From the NCBI RefSeq assembly GCF_947172395.1, contig NC_069105.1:10809971-10873970 (forward strand): a DNA stretch of 64,000 nucleotides, given 5' to 3'. Origin of the DNA: Bicyclus anynana. Lineage: Eukaryota; Arthropoda; Insecta; Lepidoptera; Nymphalidae. Positions within the stretch are counted from its first letter, which is position 1, and the number at the start of each line of letters is the position of its first letter. Under the pieces are notes generated by a model that was given only the letters and a program-made list of their open reading frames with translations, had not been told where the DNA came from and did no database searches. The translations under genes were made by a program, and so were the position numbers. Shown piece after piece: positions 9,984-22,221 of the stretch.

Positions 9984-12461
9984 ATTTGTAATTTGTAATG
10001 TCCCGATTACAAATAATCGCCTGTTTGGTATTAATTATAACCATATTAATTTTTAAAATACTTAACTACTTAACTTTAAAGTATCCAAATATTTTTTTTA
10101 AGAAACCAACCAATCAACAACTCGTTACAAATATTGTCAAAATAAACGAAGAAACTAATAAAACGAACGCTGTCATAAATGAAATACGCTAATCGTTCCC
10201 AATTCCCCGTGTATTGTCAAACCGTATTCACTATTCACCCCCCGATAGCGAACAATCGAAGGCATTACTCAAAGAAGGTGATCTGTCAACGGCTTAATGG
10301 GACTGAAACATTTTCCGAACAAAAAAGAGGAAACACACGTCCCTACACGCCACTACCGTTTCCGAACAACAAAAAAAAGTAACAAAACATCGCGCTAAGA
10401 AATCCCGCACCAAGTTGCCGACTTTCGGTGACTTTACCCTACGAATCTAGTCCATTCGAAATTGATTTCTATTGCGATTAAAATTGGGTTCATTTTTGTG
10501 TACACGTTATTGGTGGTTACGGTAGTTAGATGAGCAAGTCTAAAGGAAACCATTATTTTCGAGGGGTTATACTCAAGGCATTTGTATCGCGTATTTGAAG
10601 AAGTTCGACAGTTTGTTTTCGAGTGCATTTCGTCATTAATCAATGTTTTGTTCGAGTTGTGCTCCAGTTTTATATTACCTATTTTTGTTTTACCTGTTTT
10701 CCCTGAGGTCTTTTTAGTTTGACAGCTCGCTGGTAATTGATTGTTTTGCGGAAGTTTTCCTCTATTGCTGCAAATGACTTTCTAAATGTCTGTGTTATAT
10801 TTACGTATACGTTTATGTGTTATATTTATATTTACGTTTATAATTTGTAGAATAACTTATACTATTATTATTTACTAATGGTCGAATAAAACCTTATATA
10901 ACATTTTTAGATTAGATGACCTCAAAGCGTCGTGGAATTGTCATTGGTTTCGCACATTGAGTACGTCATCACTCGTAACACATTTCTCTTTATTCATGTT
11001 GTGGCTTGTGTTTTACACTTCCAAAATGAACTCAAAGACATAATTAAGGGAATAAAATAAAAATTAAACGGTAAATATTTTTTAAGTCCACGACCACTCA
11101 CAGCATGCGCTTGTTACGTACTAAGATAAGATGTGCGTGTACGTCTTTGGGTAATGACATAAAATTGTGCGTTCTTTAGTATGGAGGGGCCCATCTAACG
11201 ATTTATATCGATGATTTTTAGGCATTTTTGGAAGAAGCGGAAGAGTGACCTCAGTTTGCTTTTTTCAGTTCTCATACCATAATATACGATCAAACGATTT
11301 TAATATTCTCAAAAAAATAATCAATAATATATTATCTTATACTGTTCAAGCAGAAAAAAAATATTTAATTTAATTCACAAAACATAATATTTCCAAGGGA
11401 TATTTTAGAAAAAAAAGTAGAAATTCATCTACAAAACAACCCAATAACATGAAAAAAATTATGACTACAGACTTCTAATGGTAATAAACATTCGTCAATT
11501 TTTAAAAGCTTTTCATATATAGAAAGCTACCCCATGCCCCAACCATAGTCACCGTACTTAGGATATCCTATAAATTTTGTTCTGAAAAATACACTTATTT
11601 CACTTAAAAATAAGATCAAGTGAGCGTCATAGTATCGTGTTCAATAGCAGAGGGTCCAATCTATATAGTTTATGGGCCTCCAGATAGTTAACGAGATCGG
11701 GAAGACGATATGAGGCGCTAATAGGGACCTTATCCAATTTGTATCGGCAATAAAAAATAATTATTTCGTCAGTAAGTAGATACTTCAGTTACATTCTACG
11801 TTAACTGTACCTTCTGTTTTTTAGGGAATAATCATAGTGATTGAGATAATTTAATAGGAAACTAGATTACTAGAAGTTTTATAGGCCAGTCATTTAAGGA
11901 TTAAATAAAGAAAGTCTTATATTATATACTTCGGAATCAGAGATACGTAGATAACTATCATATACCTTAATATTGGTGTTCTAAAATATGTCTTAAAATC
12001 TCGTGACTGTTAATTATTCAAGGTTAGGTGATACGTACTTTACTAAAGCTAAACTCGATGTGAATTGTTTATCAATAAACAAATTAAAAATGAAGTTATA
12101 AGTCATTGTCATTACACATAATAATATTTTTAATTAAAATTGTTCCTAAATTAAACAATAAATTATTTATAGTAAGGTTAGAACAATTAGATATAGTTAA
12201 CATCTTTTGATTCTACATAAAAAAAACATATTTTTAAACACATTACGTAGGATTTTTTTCTACCTTAAGTTTTTTAATTTGTTTGTTGTAAAACATTTCA
12301 TATTGATTTAGACTTAAGTGAAGTTAGGTATTCTTTTATAAACGGAGTTGAATGAGTAAGAGTCGAAAACATCCCAAGTTATTACGGCGGCCGAGCTTTG
12401 AGCCGTGCCTGGTATTGAGAGCTTTTCTATATCCGCCGCGTCCCTTTATGCTACGTGCAAT
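9984..12461. other. long stretch without recognised features
   Basis: The DNA is mostly AT-rich. Short frames at 9998-10192, 10179-10382 and 10434-10643 overlap in different registers and resemble no family. The 10180-10740 part is richer in CpG than its surroundings and could hold untranslated or regulatory sequence, but no motif proves it. Confidence 0.35.
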
Positions 12462-12868
12462 TTTATCCGCACTGCCGTTATGAACTGGCGATGTTGGACA
12501 TAGTGTGGACATGCCTGAGATTTTTTATGATAAGTGATATGATAACACTTGATGGTAAGTGATGATGCAGCCTGGATCGCGCTTGCCTAGAAGTTACCTA
12601 TTTACTTTTGGCTTGATGGATACCGTTGAATGTGAAAAATCGCTGGATGCATTCTAGCGAAACAGTAGCGCTATTCTGTTTAACTGCCGTTATGAACTGG
12701 CGATGGATGGAAAGTGTTCTTGTAACACAATGACGTGATTCATTGTTGAGTTTTTAGTTGAGTTTCAAATAATCTACGTGAGAGATATAAATAGAGGCGA
12801 ATTTGAAATTTACACTGTCTAAGTATAAAATAATGTTTAGGTATAATTTTATCCGCACTGCCTTTATG
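12462..12868 (+). repeat. degenerate short repeats
   Basis: AATTTTATCCGCACTGCCGT at about 12462, AACTGCCGTTATGAACTGGC at about 12680 and AATTTTATCCGCACTGCCTT at about 12845 are related. CAGTAGCGCTATTCTGT at about 12665 is also the left end of the element at 30224. This is probably a scrambled MITE remnant. Confidence 0.4.
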
Positions 12869-13700
12869 CGTTATGACGTTATGCGCAAAGCGTTATCTAA
12901 TATATACATTTCTATAAAAGGTTCGTCTGCTAATTATAAAGCATATTAAGAAACTTTTGTGTAAACTTACTTCAGTACTTCATTAAATTTAGGTAGACGG
13001 TTTAAAACAAAATATACATAGTCGTATGTTATCAGATATTAAATAAGTAACATTTACAATTTCCGGAAATAAAGGAAAAATACATCAATTAGCTTATTAA
13101 TTATTAACATAGGTAGAAAGCTCTTGAGAAGAATGTTGTTTATTTTGGGATCCTTATATCATATTCTAAAATAGTTTTATGCAATCTTATAAGAAGGTCT
13201 TCACTCTTGTTTCATGTGAAAGTTAGTTTGTTAGTAAATATTCGTATCTCGATTTTAACCAAAAATAAACAAAGTCTTATCCACATAGACACAACACCTG
13301 ATCGGACATCATTTTCCAGGCCGCTCTAAGAAAATGCAGCTTCATCTATTAATATCTTATTTTTATTAACATCGAGCCATTTCTGCTCTTTGATACCCTC
13401 CTCGGCCAATTACTAAGATGATCTTCGAGAGATCTTTATAGAAACTTAATCAAAAACCTTGCATAGTGTAAAGTTATTGGACGTCATTGAATAGTGATCT
13501 GAGCGAGAGAGTAATCAATAAAATTATTTCTAAACATATATTAAAAAGAGACTAGATTTTTCGTGTTTTTTATTACTTTTTAACTTTGAAACTTCTCGCT
13601 TGATATTAAAAATTCTTCCTCTGTTAAAAAGCCATAGCTTTACTGAGTAACATAGATTTTATTTGTCTCCATATTGTCTTTGCTTGATTGCTGCTTTGAG
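12869..13700. other. no feature recognised
   Basis: AT-rich DNA with no coding or repeat signal that I can support. Confidence 0.4.
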
Positions 13701-13976
13701 AACCAAAGTCACCGACATAGCTCAACGAGTCACGAAGCTGAAGTAGCAATGGGCGGGGCACATAGTTTGAAGAGCCGACGTTGGAGTCCCAAGGTGCTGG
13801 AATGGCGACCCCGCACTACAAAGCACAGTGTTGATTGACCCCCCATCAGGTGGACTGACGACATCAAGCGAGTCGCCGTTATTCGCTGGATGCAGATGGC
13901 TCAGTATCGTGATGGTTGGAAGGCCTATGTCCTGCAGTTGATGTCCATCGGCTGACATGATGATGATGATGATGAT
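13701..13976 (+). pseudogene. RTE-A LINE 3' end, 5' truncated
   Basis: The forward strand encodes broken pieces of the RTE C-terminus (TDIAQRVTKLK, then the GVPRCWNGD-type frame and WTDDIKRVAVIRWMQMAQ). It ends CGGCTGA followed by (TGATGA)n up to 13976. RTE-clade LINEs characteristically end in short tandem repeats instead of poly(A). The copy is frameshifted and cannot make protein. Confidence 0.82.
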
Positions 13977-14254
13977 ATTCTCTCGGGAACGAGAACTAAA
14001 TGGTTAATGTTTTACATTGTGCGTTTTATCTTTCTAGTAGTACGTAACGTGTACAAATACACAGTCAATACCAAAACAGTCAAAAAGTATCAATTTCAAG
14101 TACAGGGACTACTGGCTCTTGTCTATAGTTTGTAATGGCGTCATGTAGACAAGGCTTGTAATATGAAACGGTTTGTGTTTTACGAGGGCTGGAAACATAC
14201 GGGCGTATAATATTTTATTCAACGTGAAATACAATGAGTTCAAGGTATACAGCA

Positions 14255-14385
14255 ATCGCGATTTCATCCGCATACTTCCCATTCCGTCTGAATACGGGGA
14301 TAAAGTAAAGCCTATGTTACTCCCTGATAATGTAACTTGCTATTGGTGACAGAATTTTCAAGTCGGTTCCGTAGTTTTTTCGTTA
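14255..14385 (-). mobile_element. decayed Helitron-like fragment
   Basis: GCGATTTCATCCGCATACTT, CCCATTCCGTCTGAATACGG and TTTTCAAGTCGGTTCCGTAG line up in order with the minus-strand Helitron-like copies at 8374 and 14747, with many substitutions. Confidence 0.45.
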
Positions 14386-14524
14386 CATAAAAAAATACAA
14401 CTTAACAATCTGTCTTTATTTTTGTATAAAAACAAACAACCTATATATTTTATCAGATTTTTTTAATGAACTCTTATTGAGTGTAGAGGTTATGGAACTA
14501 CGACATTGAAGTTTTCGATGTATC

Positions 14525-14690
14525 TAAAGAAAAGAAAGAAAGAAAATAAGTTTATTAACTTTTTAGTGTCACAAACAGTACATCCTATCTTAGATATTAT
14601 ATGACTGCCTGTGACACCAAACAGAAAGAGTTTACAGCTCAGCATTAGCCGTTCATAGCAAAAAAGCAATGCCCAGCGCTGATTTTCAGC
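14525..14690 (-). mobile_element. probable LINE 3' end
   Basis: An (AGAA)n-type run leads into AATAAGTTTATTAACTTTTT, which on the minus strand gives a 3' end with a simple tail. The arrangement parallels the (TAGAA)n tail at 22222, and both regions carry a GCTGATTTTCAGCTGA-like block nearby. The family is not assigned. Confidence 0.3.
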
Positions 14691-14746
14691 TGATATTCAT
14701 CTAATATTCATCGTTTCTCTTCCTATTCTATAAAATTATTTTGAAA

Positions 14747-14963
14747 CTAGCTGACGCCGCGCGGTTTCACCAGTGTGGTTCCCGTTCCCGTAGGAATACA
14801 GAGATAATAATTATATAGCCTTGCTAGATAAATGGGCTATCTAACACTGAAAGAATTTTTCAAATCGGACCAGTAGTTCCTGATATTAGCGCGTTCAATC
14901 AATCAATCAAACAAACAAACAAACAAACAAACAAACTCTTCAGATTTATAATATTAGTATAGA
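14747..14963 (-). mobile_element. Helitron-like element with expanded microsatellite
   Basis: On the minus strand it starts TCTATACTAATATTATAAAT and ends GGCGTCAGCTAG. The variable (GTTT)n segment near the 5' end has expanded here to a run of CAAT and CAAA units at 14894-14936 on the plus strand. Association with internal microsatellites is known for lepidopteran Helitron-like repeats. Confidence 0.72.
14894..14936. repeat. (CAAT)n(CAAA)n microsatellite
   Basis: Three CAAT-type units are followed by seven CAAA units inside the Helitron-like element. Other copies of the family have only two to four units at the same place. Confidence 0.85.
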
Positions 14964-15620
14964 TAATATATGTTATTTTTTAAAAGAAAAACATGCCACA
15001 ATAGAAAAAAAATTAGTTAACATTTCGACTATCTAGCACATGATAAATTTTAACTTTTTTTCTTAAAACTTCACAGCATTTAAGCCCTAAAGCGTTAGAT
15101 TTAGCGTCTTTTGTGTTCTGCGGTTTAACCTATCAATCGAACAAGTGCATGAAAAAGTTCGGTATAACGTTCGCCCGAATTACGTCCCTTATGTTTTCAT
15201 ACAGAACAACGCGTAACTTCGACATACCCGCCAATAAATCGAAGCGTACTCCATATTAATTAGTTTGCGTGTGCGCAAAGCTACTGTATCGACAATTTAT
15301 TGTTAGTAAAGGACATAAAATTATTTATGAAAAATGCTTTCGCTTGTTTCGAGGCCCTCGCGTGCTAGGCCACTTTGTAAATCCCAAAGGATTTTGTTTT
15401 ATTCAAATGGGCAGAATACTACGGTTGAATTATGCTGATGTCTTACGTTCCCTGTTAACGTCTGTGGTATGGTGTAGTTACTTGCGGTATGCGAAGTAAT
15501 GTTCGGAATAATGTTTTAGATTCCATGTCCATCTTTTACTCTTGGATTTGTTAGGTTCGCATATTTGTATAGATTGGATAATTTATTCGAAATATGTAGT
15601 TGATTAGTACTTATTTTTTA
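14964..15620. other. no repeat recognised; one weak ORF
   Basis: A 76-residue plus-strand frame at 15269-15499 (early motif CAKLLYRQF) has an ordinary composition, but no family was recognised and the frame has no supporting splice or promoter signal. Confidence 0.3.
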
Positions 15621-15850
15621 CTAGCAGACGAACGCGACTACGTCCGCGTGGAATTCAGTTTTTCACAAATCCCGCGGGAACCATGGATTTTTCCGGGATG
15701 AAAAGTAGCCTATGTGTTAATTCAGAGTAAAATATATTTCCAGTTCAAATTTCAGCCAAATCGCTTTAGTAGCTGCAGCGTAAAAACAAAAGAGGAACAA
15801 ACATACTTACACACTTTCACACTTACACACTAACTTTCGCCTTTATAAGG
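15621..15850 (-). mobile_element. Helitron-like element, second subfamily
   Basis: The plus-strand reading CTAGCAGACGAACGCGACTA, then CCCGCGGGAACCATGGATTT and TTCAGCCAAATCGCTTTAGT, matches the copy at 40935. The family end CTAG is present at 15621. The usual TATAATATTAGTA start is cut off after CTTTATAAGG. Confidence 0.62.
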
Positions 15851-16007
15851 TGATTGAGTGATATCTCATCGAAAAGTTCATGCTTGACTTACCAGCTGGG
15901 CCATTTGCTTACCTACTCGGTCGTTTTCAAAAATTCAATCTCTGAACTCGTTTGACGGTGTGATATCGCACTCATCATAAACGGTGACCAATTTTAATGT
16001 TTTTTTT

Positions 16008-16215
16008 TTATTTATAATTTAGCCCTTGACTACAATCTCACCTACTGGTAAGTGATGACGCAATCTGAGATGATAGCGGGCTAACTTATTAGGAGGAGGA
16101 TGAAAATCCACACCCCTTTCGGTTTCTACACGACATACATCGTACCGGAACGGTAAATCGCTTGGCGGTACGTCTTTGCGAGTACGGCGGTAACTAGCCA
16201 CGGCCGAAGCCTCCC
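16008..16215 (-). mobile_element. SINE-B, head missing
   Basis: The 3' end and body run in reverse from TTTATAATTTAGCCCTTGAC to GGCCGAAGCCTCCCA. The copy stops before the tRNA-like head, where a SINE-A scrap is joined. Confidence 0.8.
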
Positions 16216-16217
16216 AC

Positions 16218-16293
16218 ACAAGACTGAAAAGTTGGCGATGCATGAGGTGCATCGAGGCAGAGGTCATATCCAATGGGCTATCACGACTCAGTA
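16218..16293 (-). mobile_element. SINE-A head scrap
   Basis: ACTGAAAAGTTGGCGATGCA, GGCAGAGGTCATATCC and GGGCTATCACGACTC are head and early-body pieces of SINE-A on the minus strand, with the box B region deleted. Confidence 0.6.
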
Positions 16294-16384
16294 GGAATAC
16301 GAGGGTAAAATATAGCTTTTAGCCTTCCTCGATAAATGGGCTATCTAACACAAACTCTTCAGCTTTATAATATTAGTACAGATT
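16292..16384 (-). mobile_element. Helitron-like fragment with deletion
   Basis: GTAGGAATACGAGGGTAAAA joins GGGCTATCTAACACAAACTC and ends at TATAATATTAGTACAGA. This is the family 5' half in reverse with the middle removed. Three repeat scraps are joined here with no unique DNA between them. Confidence 0.6.
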
Positions 16385-16529
16385 TCAAAAACTACATTAT
16401 CAGCTTGTTAGCTATATTTCATTCCCATACTCCCTAGGGAATACAAACTATGCGGGCTAAAACGTGAGGGTAAACAAACGCGATTTAAATTTTAGTTAGA
16501 TTTTCGCAAACTTAGGAACCCCCTTATTT

Positions 16530-17015
16530 CAATGCATCCAGGATTATTTTTAGCAAGTGGCCATTATAGCAGGATGTCGTAAATGTCCCATATTTTAGCA
16601 GACTCAGAAGTGATTACAAAATTAAGAAAACTAATATCGAACAAAGGTAAAATAATTCACAACATTTTGTCAGGACAACTTAATTAAAAAATAAAACTGT
16701 AACCAAAATAAGACCCTAAAATGGCAGAGAATGACCTTGAGTTAAGTATCGCACTTGTGAACGATGTGTGTAGGGTTAAAGGATTCTTTGACTGTTAACA
16801 AACACTCCCCTTTTCCAATCAAGTCACTCTCCCTGCCTATCCCAAGTAACCCATAAAGAATTACACAACAAGAGATGTGGACGGTTTGAACGCCACGAGC
16901 ACATTGAAGCCGTCCGTACCACAAGTCGTTGCAACGCGGCGATAACACAATGCATCCAGGATTATTTTTAGCAAGTGGCCATTATAGCAAGGATGTCGTA
17001 AATAATCTCCCATAT
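16530..17015 (+). repeat. direct repeat, 418 bp apart
   Basis: A block of about 60 bp beginning CAATGCATCCAGGATTATTT occurs at 16530 and again at 16948. The match continues through GTGGCCATTATAGCA and GGATGTCGTAAAT. The DNA between the copies shows no known element. A local duplication or an insertion flanked by target DNA would both fit. Confidence 0.7.
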
Positions 17016-18741
17016 TATGATGTGTACACAAAATATTTCTCTAATGCCGCATGATCGCAAATGGCTCCCGTTTTGCCCGGGGACAGAGTTAAGCACGTAT
17101 GTAAATTATTGTAATGAATACTCGATTGTGTTACAAGATTTACTTGCACACCGTAACTCATGGTTATGTATAACTTAATGGTGCACACCCATAAGTTATA
17201 GGTTGAGGAATAAAGCTAAAGGAGACATATTTAGTAATACCTAAATCATGTGCAAGTCTTTGTTGTGGTGCAAATTATATTTAACAAAATGGTAGACCAC
17301 GCTTAGACAAAATGCCAGTACCTATATTACGTCTTAATAAGTCTTTAATTCTTAACTTATAAAAAGTTAAGTAAGGAGATAACTCTAAAATTTTCATCAT
17401 CAGCTACTTTGATTTTTTTTATATTTTCTACTTTTTTTTATTAGAATTTTTACTAAAACACCGCATTTGTTTTAGTTGTCCTTACTTGATTTTTGGCTTT
17501 TTTTGATCGAAAGACAATCCTTGATCAATATTCTTTTTATACACTAATTCAAACTATTTCAATATTTTTGTACTGGGCTTCAATGATTGCCTGATGATTC
17601 AATTACTGCCTGCATGAAATTATGTGTTTTTTCCAATTTTTTTTTTATCCTTTATAAAAACCTTGGTGAAACTAAGAAACGGAAACTAAAATGCGGGTAG
17701 TTTAAAAACTAAAATAATTGCATACAAACCGTTTCCTCTAAGCTGGAAACGGTATAGCAAAACAAAAGCCGCGGCAGGCACCGATAAGATCGGCATCAGA
17801 TTAGCAACAATTTTGCCCGTGAATAATTACTTCGCACGCCGTTGTCAGCAGCGTATAGGCATAGTTATAAATACTGGTGGTGTTTATGTTAATTGGAGTG
17901 GACCATGCCACTGTGAGGGACCGGTGAAACTGTGGCTAATAACTGACTGGTTAAATTATTTCAACTGTTTTGGTATTCATGAAGACTTCTTAGTCTGTCA
18001 CCAAGCATGGTTGTTGTCATATAAATAGAATATTTAACCGTCTATTTTAATCGTCAACTATTATGCCAGGCCTCCTTCTTTATAGGAGAAGGGATATAGT
18101 TTTAATCATAGCAAAATTAAAAGCATTTCACCAATTATGATTATTTTATAAAGTGATCATATTATGTTATTGGATTACGACGCTTGTAAAACAAATATTT
18201 GTTTAATAGAGTTTTGTGAAATGATTATTTATTATATGAATATCTGCGATATGGGTATATTTTTGTAGCATTTGACATTTGTGTCCTATTTGACATTTTT
18301 ACAACAAAATTACAGTGTGTAACATTAGTATACCGTTTCAACTCTTCCTGTTTACCCTAGAAGGTAAGTTAAATCGATATCAGAATGCATGAAAATCCAT
18401 TCAGTGGATGTGATCATTTATAATTGTAACTGCCAGTTAATTCCCGATTAACAGAAGGTGGCACCGGACTATTCCCGGGGTAAATCTTCGACCTCGCGAG
18501 ACTAATGTTTGCGCCGGGCCTCGCTTGCATTGTGCTTTATTTGTATTTGCTAATGTATACAATCTCTAATTACACGCAACGCCTTGGATTGGTTAGGGTT
18601 GCTATAAAGGATAAGAATAGAAAATCAATAAGAATGGAGTTTTATGCTTGAGATGGTGAGTTTAATGATCATTTTGGACATGATCATTACTATGTACTTA
18701 GGTACACTACTGTATTTTTAACATAACTCCGATTATGTTAG
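17016..18741. other. no feature recognised
   Basis: The stretch is AT-rich, with a slightly GC-richer section at 17750-17950. A 71-residue frame at 17813-18028 is unrecognised and has no splice context that favours it. Confidence 0.35.
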
Positions 18742-18863
18742 GGCCGATGACATCAAGTGGGTTTCATGGAAGCTGGTGGCTCGAGATTGTTGTGTTTGGA
18801 ATTCCATGCAAAAGGCCTATGTCCAGCAATGGACGTCCATCGGCTGATAATGATAATGATGAT
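18742..18863 (+). pseudogene. RTE-A LINE 3' scrap
   Basis: GATGACATCAAGTGGGTTTC, AAAAGGCCTATGTCCAGCAA and TGGACGTCCATCGGCTGATA are the last codons and stop of the RTE-A reverse transcriptase, followed by an imperfect (TGATAA)n tail. Confidence 0.7.
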
Positions 18864-18997
18864 TATGTTTGGAGTGGGTACGACATTAGTCCACTGAGAC
18901 CGAATACTGATGGAAGATGAAACAATTTAAGTACAAAAATGTACTATAAATTATGCGACTTATTTACATGTCTCCCGGCGAGGGAATGACTGTATCG

Positions 18998-19210
18998 AAC
19001 GCCTTGTTGTGCAAGGGAAGGTGGAGGGAACTAGGCCACGCGGATGGTCACCCATGCGATGGACCTGATAAATCTGCTGTATACGGTCCCTTGCATGAAT
19101 GTACACGACTCACTACTCACAGGGAGAAGTGGCGAAATTACATTCACCTTCAATACGTCCTAAAGACCACGACCGCTCTGTCAAGAGCGCAGCGACAAAG
19201 AAGATTTACA
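18998..19210 (+). pseudogene. RTE-B LINE 3' end
   Basis: The first part encodes VVQGKVEGTRPRGWSPMRWT, the RTE motif before the C-terminal helix. After a frameshift near 19062 the frame continues as YGPLHECTRLTTHREKW. The closing block GACCACGACCGCTCTGTCAA leads into GCGACAAAGAAG. It matches the copy at 3700-3880 in motif order. The 123-residue frame at 18953-19324 is mostly this relic. Confidence 0.68.
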
Positions 19211-20035
19211 TCGAATTTTATTTTTGTATTGCAGGCATTTTTATGCGGCGTTTACTGCTTGTGTGATTTTACTTGTGTCAACACCCATTATAGTCTTATG
19301 CCGCGCGAGTGGCAAAGGATGTAACGAGAGAAGTCATTAGGGAAGTTATGAGGCCACGTAACTGGTCCTGCCACGAATATTTGTGAAATATTTCAGAAAT
19401 ATTCGCGCTGTCGATCTTCCGGAAGGCAGCGCGAGGAGGCCTCGTCAGTTCAACATCGTGGCAGCGCGAGGAGCATAGCGCAGCGGCCGTTAAGTTATTA
19501 ACGTACTAAACTCTGCGATATAGGCACATATTAATAAGCTTCCTGAACCTAGTTGTAAACACCTGTACTAATATTTTCAACGATAAATTAGTTAATTTGC
19601 AAAGCACATATAGTTTAAAAAATTTTCATACCTTCAGTTTGCCACCCCTGAAATTAGTCTAGGCGTTAAGTCCTGCAGGTGGTGTCCTTCCTAATTAGGA
19701 GTAGCGAGGTGTCGGGGCGCCTGTCCCCGTGGCTTGTAGCGTAGGTTCAGCTTAGGGCCCTTTGTCTCACGGGAACCAGCGACACTGCTCATTGTACATT
19801 CTTAATTAGTGTCTTGAAACACCTTCGGGAATTCTGTTGGAAGGTGCAGAAATTGTTACGGGTTTAGATAGAAAAATTACTATGCGATTCATTTGAATTT
19901 ATATTAAGGAGTGTTGTACTAGTTGGTATTGTAGGCATTTACTACACTAGTGTAGGAAGCTAGCTAGGCTTTTGTTGTACGAATACAAATTGATAAAGGA
20001 CCTACATATTACGTAGCCTAGATAGTCTTTTACTT
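19211..20035. other. unassigned, with a GC-richer block
   Basis: The 19370-19500 part repeats GGCAGCGCGAGGAG twice about 40 bp apart. The 19640-19860 part contains GGGGCGCCTGTCCCC and other short inverted repeats. Composition differs from the AT-rich flanks, but no RNA family or transposon was recognised. Confidence 0.3.
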
Positions 20036-20156
20036 ATTTTTTTTTAATAACTTTATTGCACAAAAAAGAAAATAACAAAAGAACATATACATTTTTAGGC
20101 AAAAGGCGACCTTATCACTAATAGTGATCTCTTCCAGGCAACCTAAACATCTATAA
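20036..20156 (-). mobile_element. LINE 3' end
   Basis: The plus strand reads T-rich sequence, then AATAACTTTATTGCACAAAA, and later TAGTGATCTCTTCCAGGCAA. In minus orientation this gives a conserved 3' untranslated block, an AATAAAG signal and an A-rich tail. The same order recurs at 27640-27762. No reverse-transcriptase codons remain. Confidence 0.5.
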
Positions 20157-20669
20157 GTCTTTATGGAATACCATGAAAATATTTACGTCATATCCAACTT
20201 TTTTTTATTGAGAAAAAATACAAAGAAACTTTAACTAACTTATGCTTGTAACTATATAACTTTGTAACTATACAAATCATGCCCACGTGGAATGGTGGCA
20301 AGAACACTGGCTGCATTTCCGCGCTGGACAGCCAGGCTGATCCTTTGCGCAAAAAATAGGCCAGCCCTTCTGTCACCAGTCGAGGCAACTCTTTACTTAC
20401 CTCTTTTCCACATGGATATTATTAGAATAATGACTTAGATTTTCATAAGAGAGCTGGAAGATATTTTTGAGAAAATATTTGTTTAAACTTTAAAATGATA
20501 GTTTTTCTTCATTCCGGATTATTTTCAGTTAGTTTGCGACGTTTTTGATGTTGTACCCCATGCCCCAAAAACAAATTAAAGAGTCAGTCTCGTTCATAAT
20601 CATTTACTCTACTAACCACCAAACCGAAAACTATCACCTTTAGCCTGTCAATCTACAGAGCGTAGTGGA

Positions 20670-21135
20670 TTTTTCATTGGCCTTTCGTACGGACTTCCAA
20701 ACATCACAATCCTGAGCCGCCTGCGACTCGCTTAATGTCGTCAGTCCACCTGGTGGGGGGTCGACCATCACTGCACTTTCTAGAGTGGGGTCGCCATTCC
20801 AGCGTCTGTGGACTCCAACGTCCTTCAGCTCGTCGAACTATAGGTATATGCCCCGCCGATTGCCACTTCAGCTTCGCGACTCGTTGAGCTATGTCAGTGA
20901 CTGAAGTTCTTCTGCGGATCTTTTAATTTCTGATTCGATCACGAAGAGATACACCGAGCATAGCTCGTTCCATCACCCGCTGTGTGAGTCTTAGCTTTCT
21001 TATGAGGCCCATAGTTAGCGACCAAGTCTCGGAACAATAGGTCATCTACTGGCAACACGCACTGTTTGAAGACTTTTGTCTTCAGGCACTAAAGAATTTC
21101 GGACGATAAGATATCGTGAAGTTTCCGAATGCAGC
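20670..21135 (-). pseudogene. RTE-A LINE fragment
   Basis: Minus-strand codons in several registers match the RTE-A C-terminus: YWSETWSL-type motif, QRVMERAM, then a 'TDIAQRVAKLK'-like block, 'WTDDIKRV' and 'QKANEK'. There is no (TGA)n tail, so the 3' end is lost. Multiple frameshifts and stops mark it as dead. Confidence 0.75.
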
Positions 21136-21210
21136 CAAAATACCTGCTTAATGAAGATATTTCCTATACGTTCCTAAACTCTATTTTCTCCCAGTGTCGC
21201 TATCTATACT

Positions 21211-21399
21211 TCTATACTAATATTATAAAGCTGAAGAGTTTGTTTGTTTGTTTGATTGAACGCGCTAATCTCAGGAACTACTGGTCTGATTTGAAAAATT
21301 CTTTGAATGTTAGATAGCCCATTTATTATTATCTATTATTATCCCCATATTCCTACGGGAACAGGAACCACGCGGGTGAAACCCCGCGGCGTTAGCTAG
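21211..21399 (+). mobile_element. Helitron-like element, complete
   Basis: It runs from TCTATACTAATATTATAAAG to GCGGCGTTAGCTAG on the plus strand. The 3' hairpin region (ACGCGGGTGAAACCCCGCG) lies about 10 nt before the CTAG, as expected for Helitrons. The middle carries a small TTATTATCTA expansion. Confidence 0.72.
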
Positions 21400-21771
21400 T
21401 TTATTATATACTTCACGTCCTATTACAACCATTACACCTAACGTCAACAATATTGGTAGCCAAACGGCAACTACTTATTAACCTCAAAGCTTTGTCATTA
21501 ACACAGCAAACACACCAAGTGATAAATATCGCTCATTAGAAACTTTAACTGCTCAAGATATAAATTGCCTACATGTGTTTGAATACCGTGAAATCGCACA
21601 TTGCATTGGCAGTTAGAAATTGTTTTAACCGACTGTGGAAGGTCAAAAAACAGTTATGTTTTGGTTTAATTAGTAGAATAATAGCTTCAATTTCGTCATT
21701 ATAATCGGTTTGTTTTAATGACCCACTACAGGATCAAAACTCCGACTTTAGGAGAGGGGGGGTTTAGAGGT
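21400..21771. other. no feature recognised
   Basis: Ordinary AT-rich DNA. Confidence 0.4.
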
Positions 21772-21985
21772 TTTTTTTTTTTATTCTTTACAAGTTTAGA
21801 CCTTGACTACAATGGTAAGTGGTAATGCAATAGATGGAGGCTGGCTAATTTGTTAGGAGTTAGAAAAATCCACATCCCTTTCGGTTTCTGCACGACATCG
21901 TACCGGAATGCTAAATCGCTTGGCGGTACGCCGGTAAGGTGGTAACTAGTCACGGCTGAAGCCAGACCTGATTAAGCCAAAAAAT
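21772..21985 (-). mobile_element. SINE-B, head missing
   Basis: The segment runs in reverse from the A-rich 3' tail (a T run and TATTCTTTACAAG on the plus strand) to CACGGCTGAAGCCAGACCTG. Internal deletions have removed part of the CACCTGATGG block and of the CGTCTTTGCC block. Confidence 0.78.
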
Positions 21986-22221
21986 TTGACTGATTGCATT
22001 TTTGGCATCAGTATCGATCACATTATATCTATAGTTTAATTAATAATGATTTATTTTAAATTGTAACACATATTTGCTGCTTATTTTAATTTTGTTTGTT
22101 TGAATGTATTCATATTAGCTGTGACGTCACACGGGTCTCAGCTGAAAATCAACGCCGTGTATTATGCTTGTATATAGTACATGGCATATGCTGAGCTGTA
22201 CACCCTTTCTTTTTAAGGATT

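Noticed and set aside
19640..19860. GC-rich block as a structural RNA
   Set aside because: Several short inverted repeats are visible but no known RNA family or conserved fold could be recognised.
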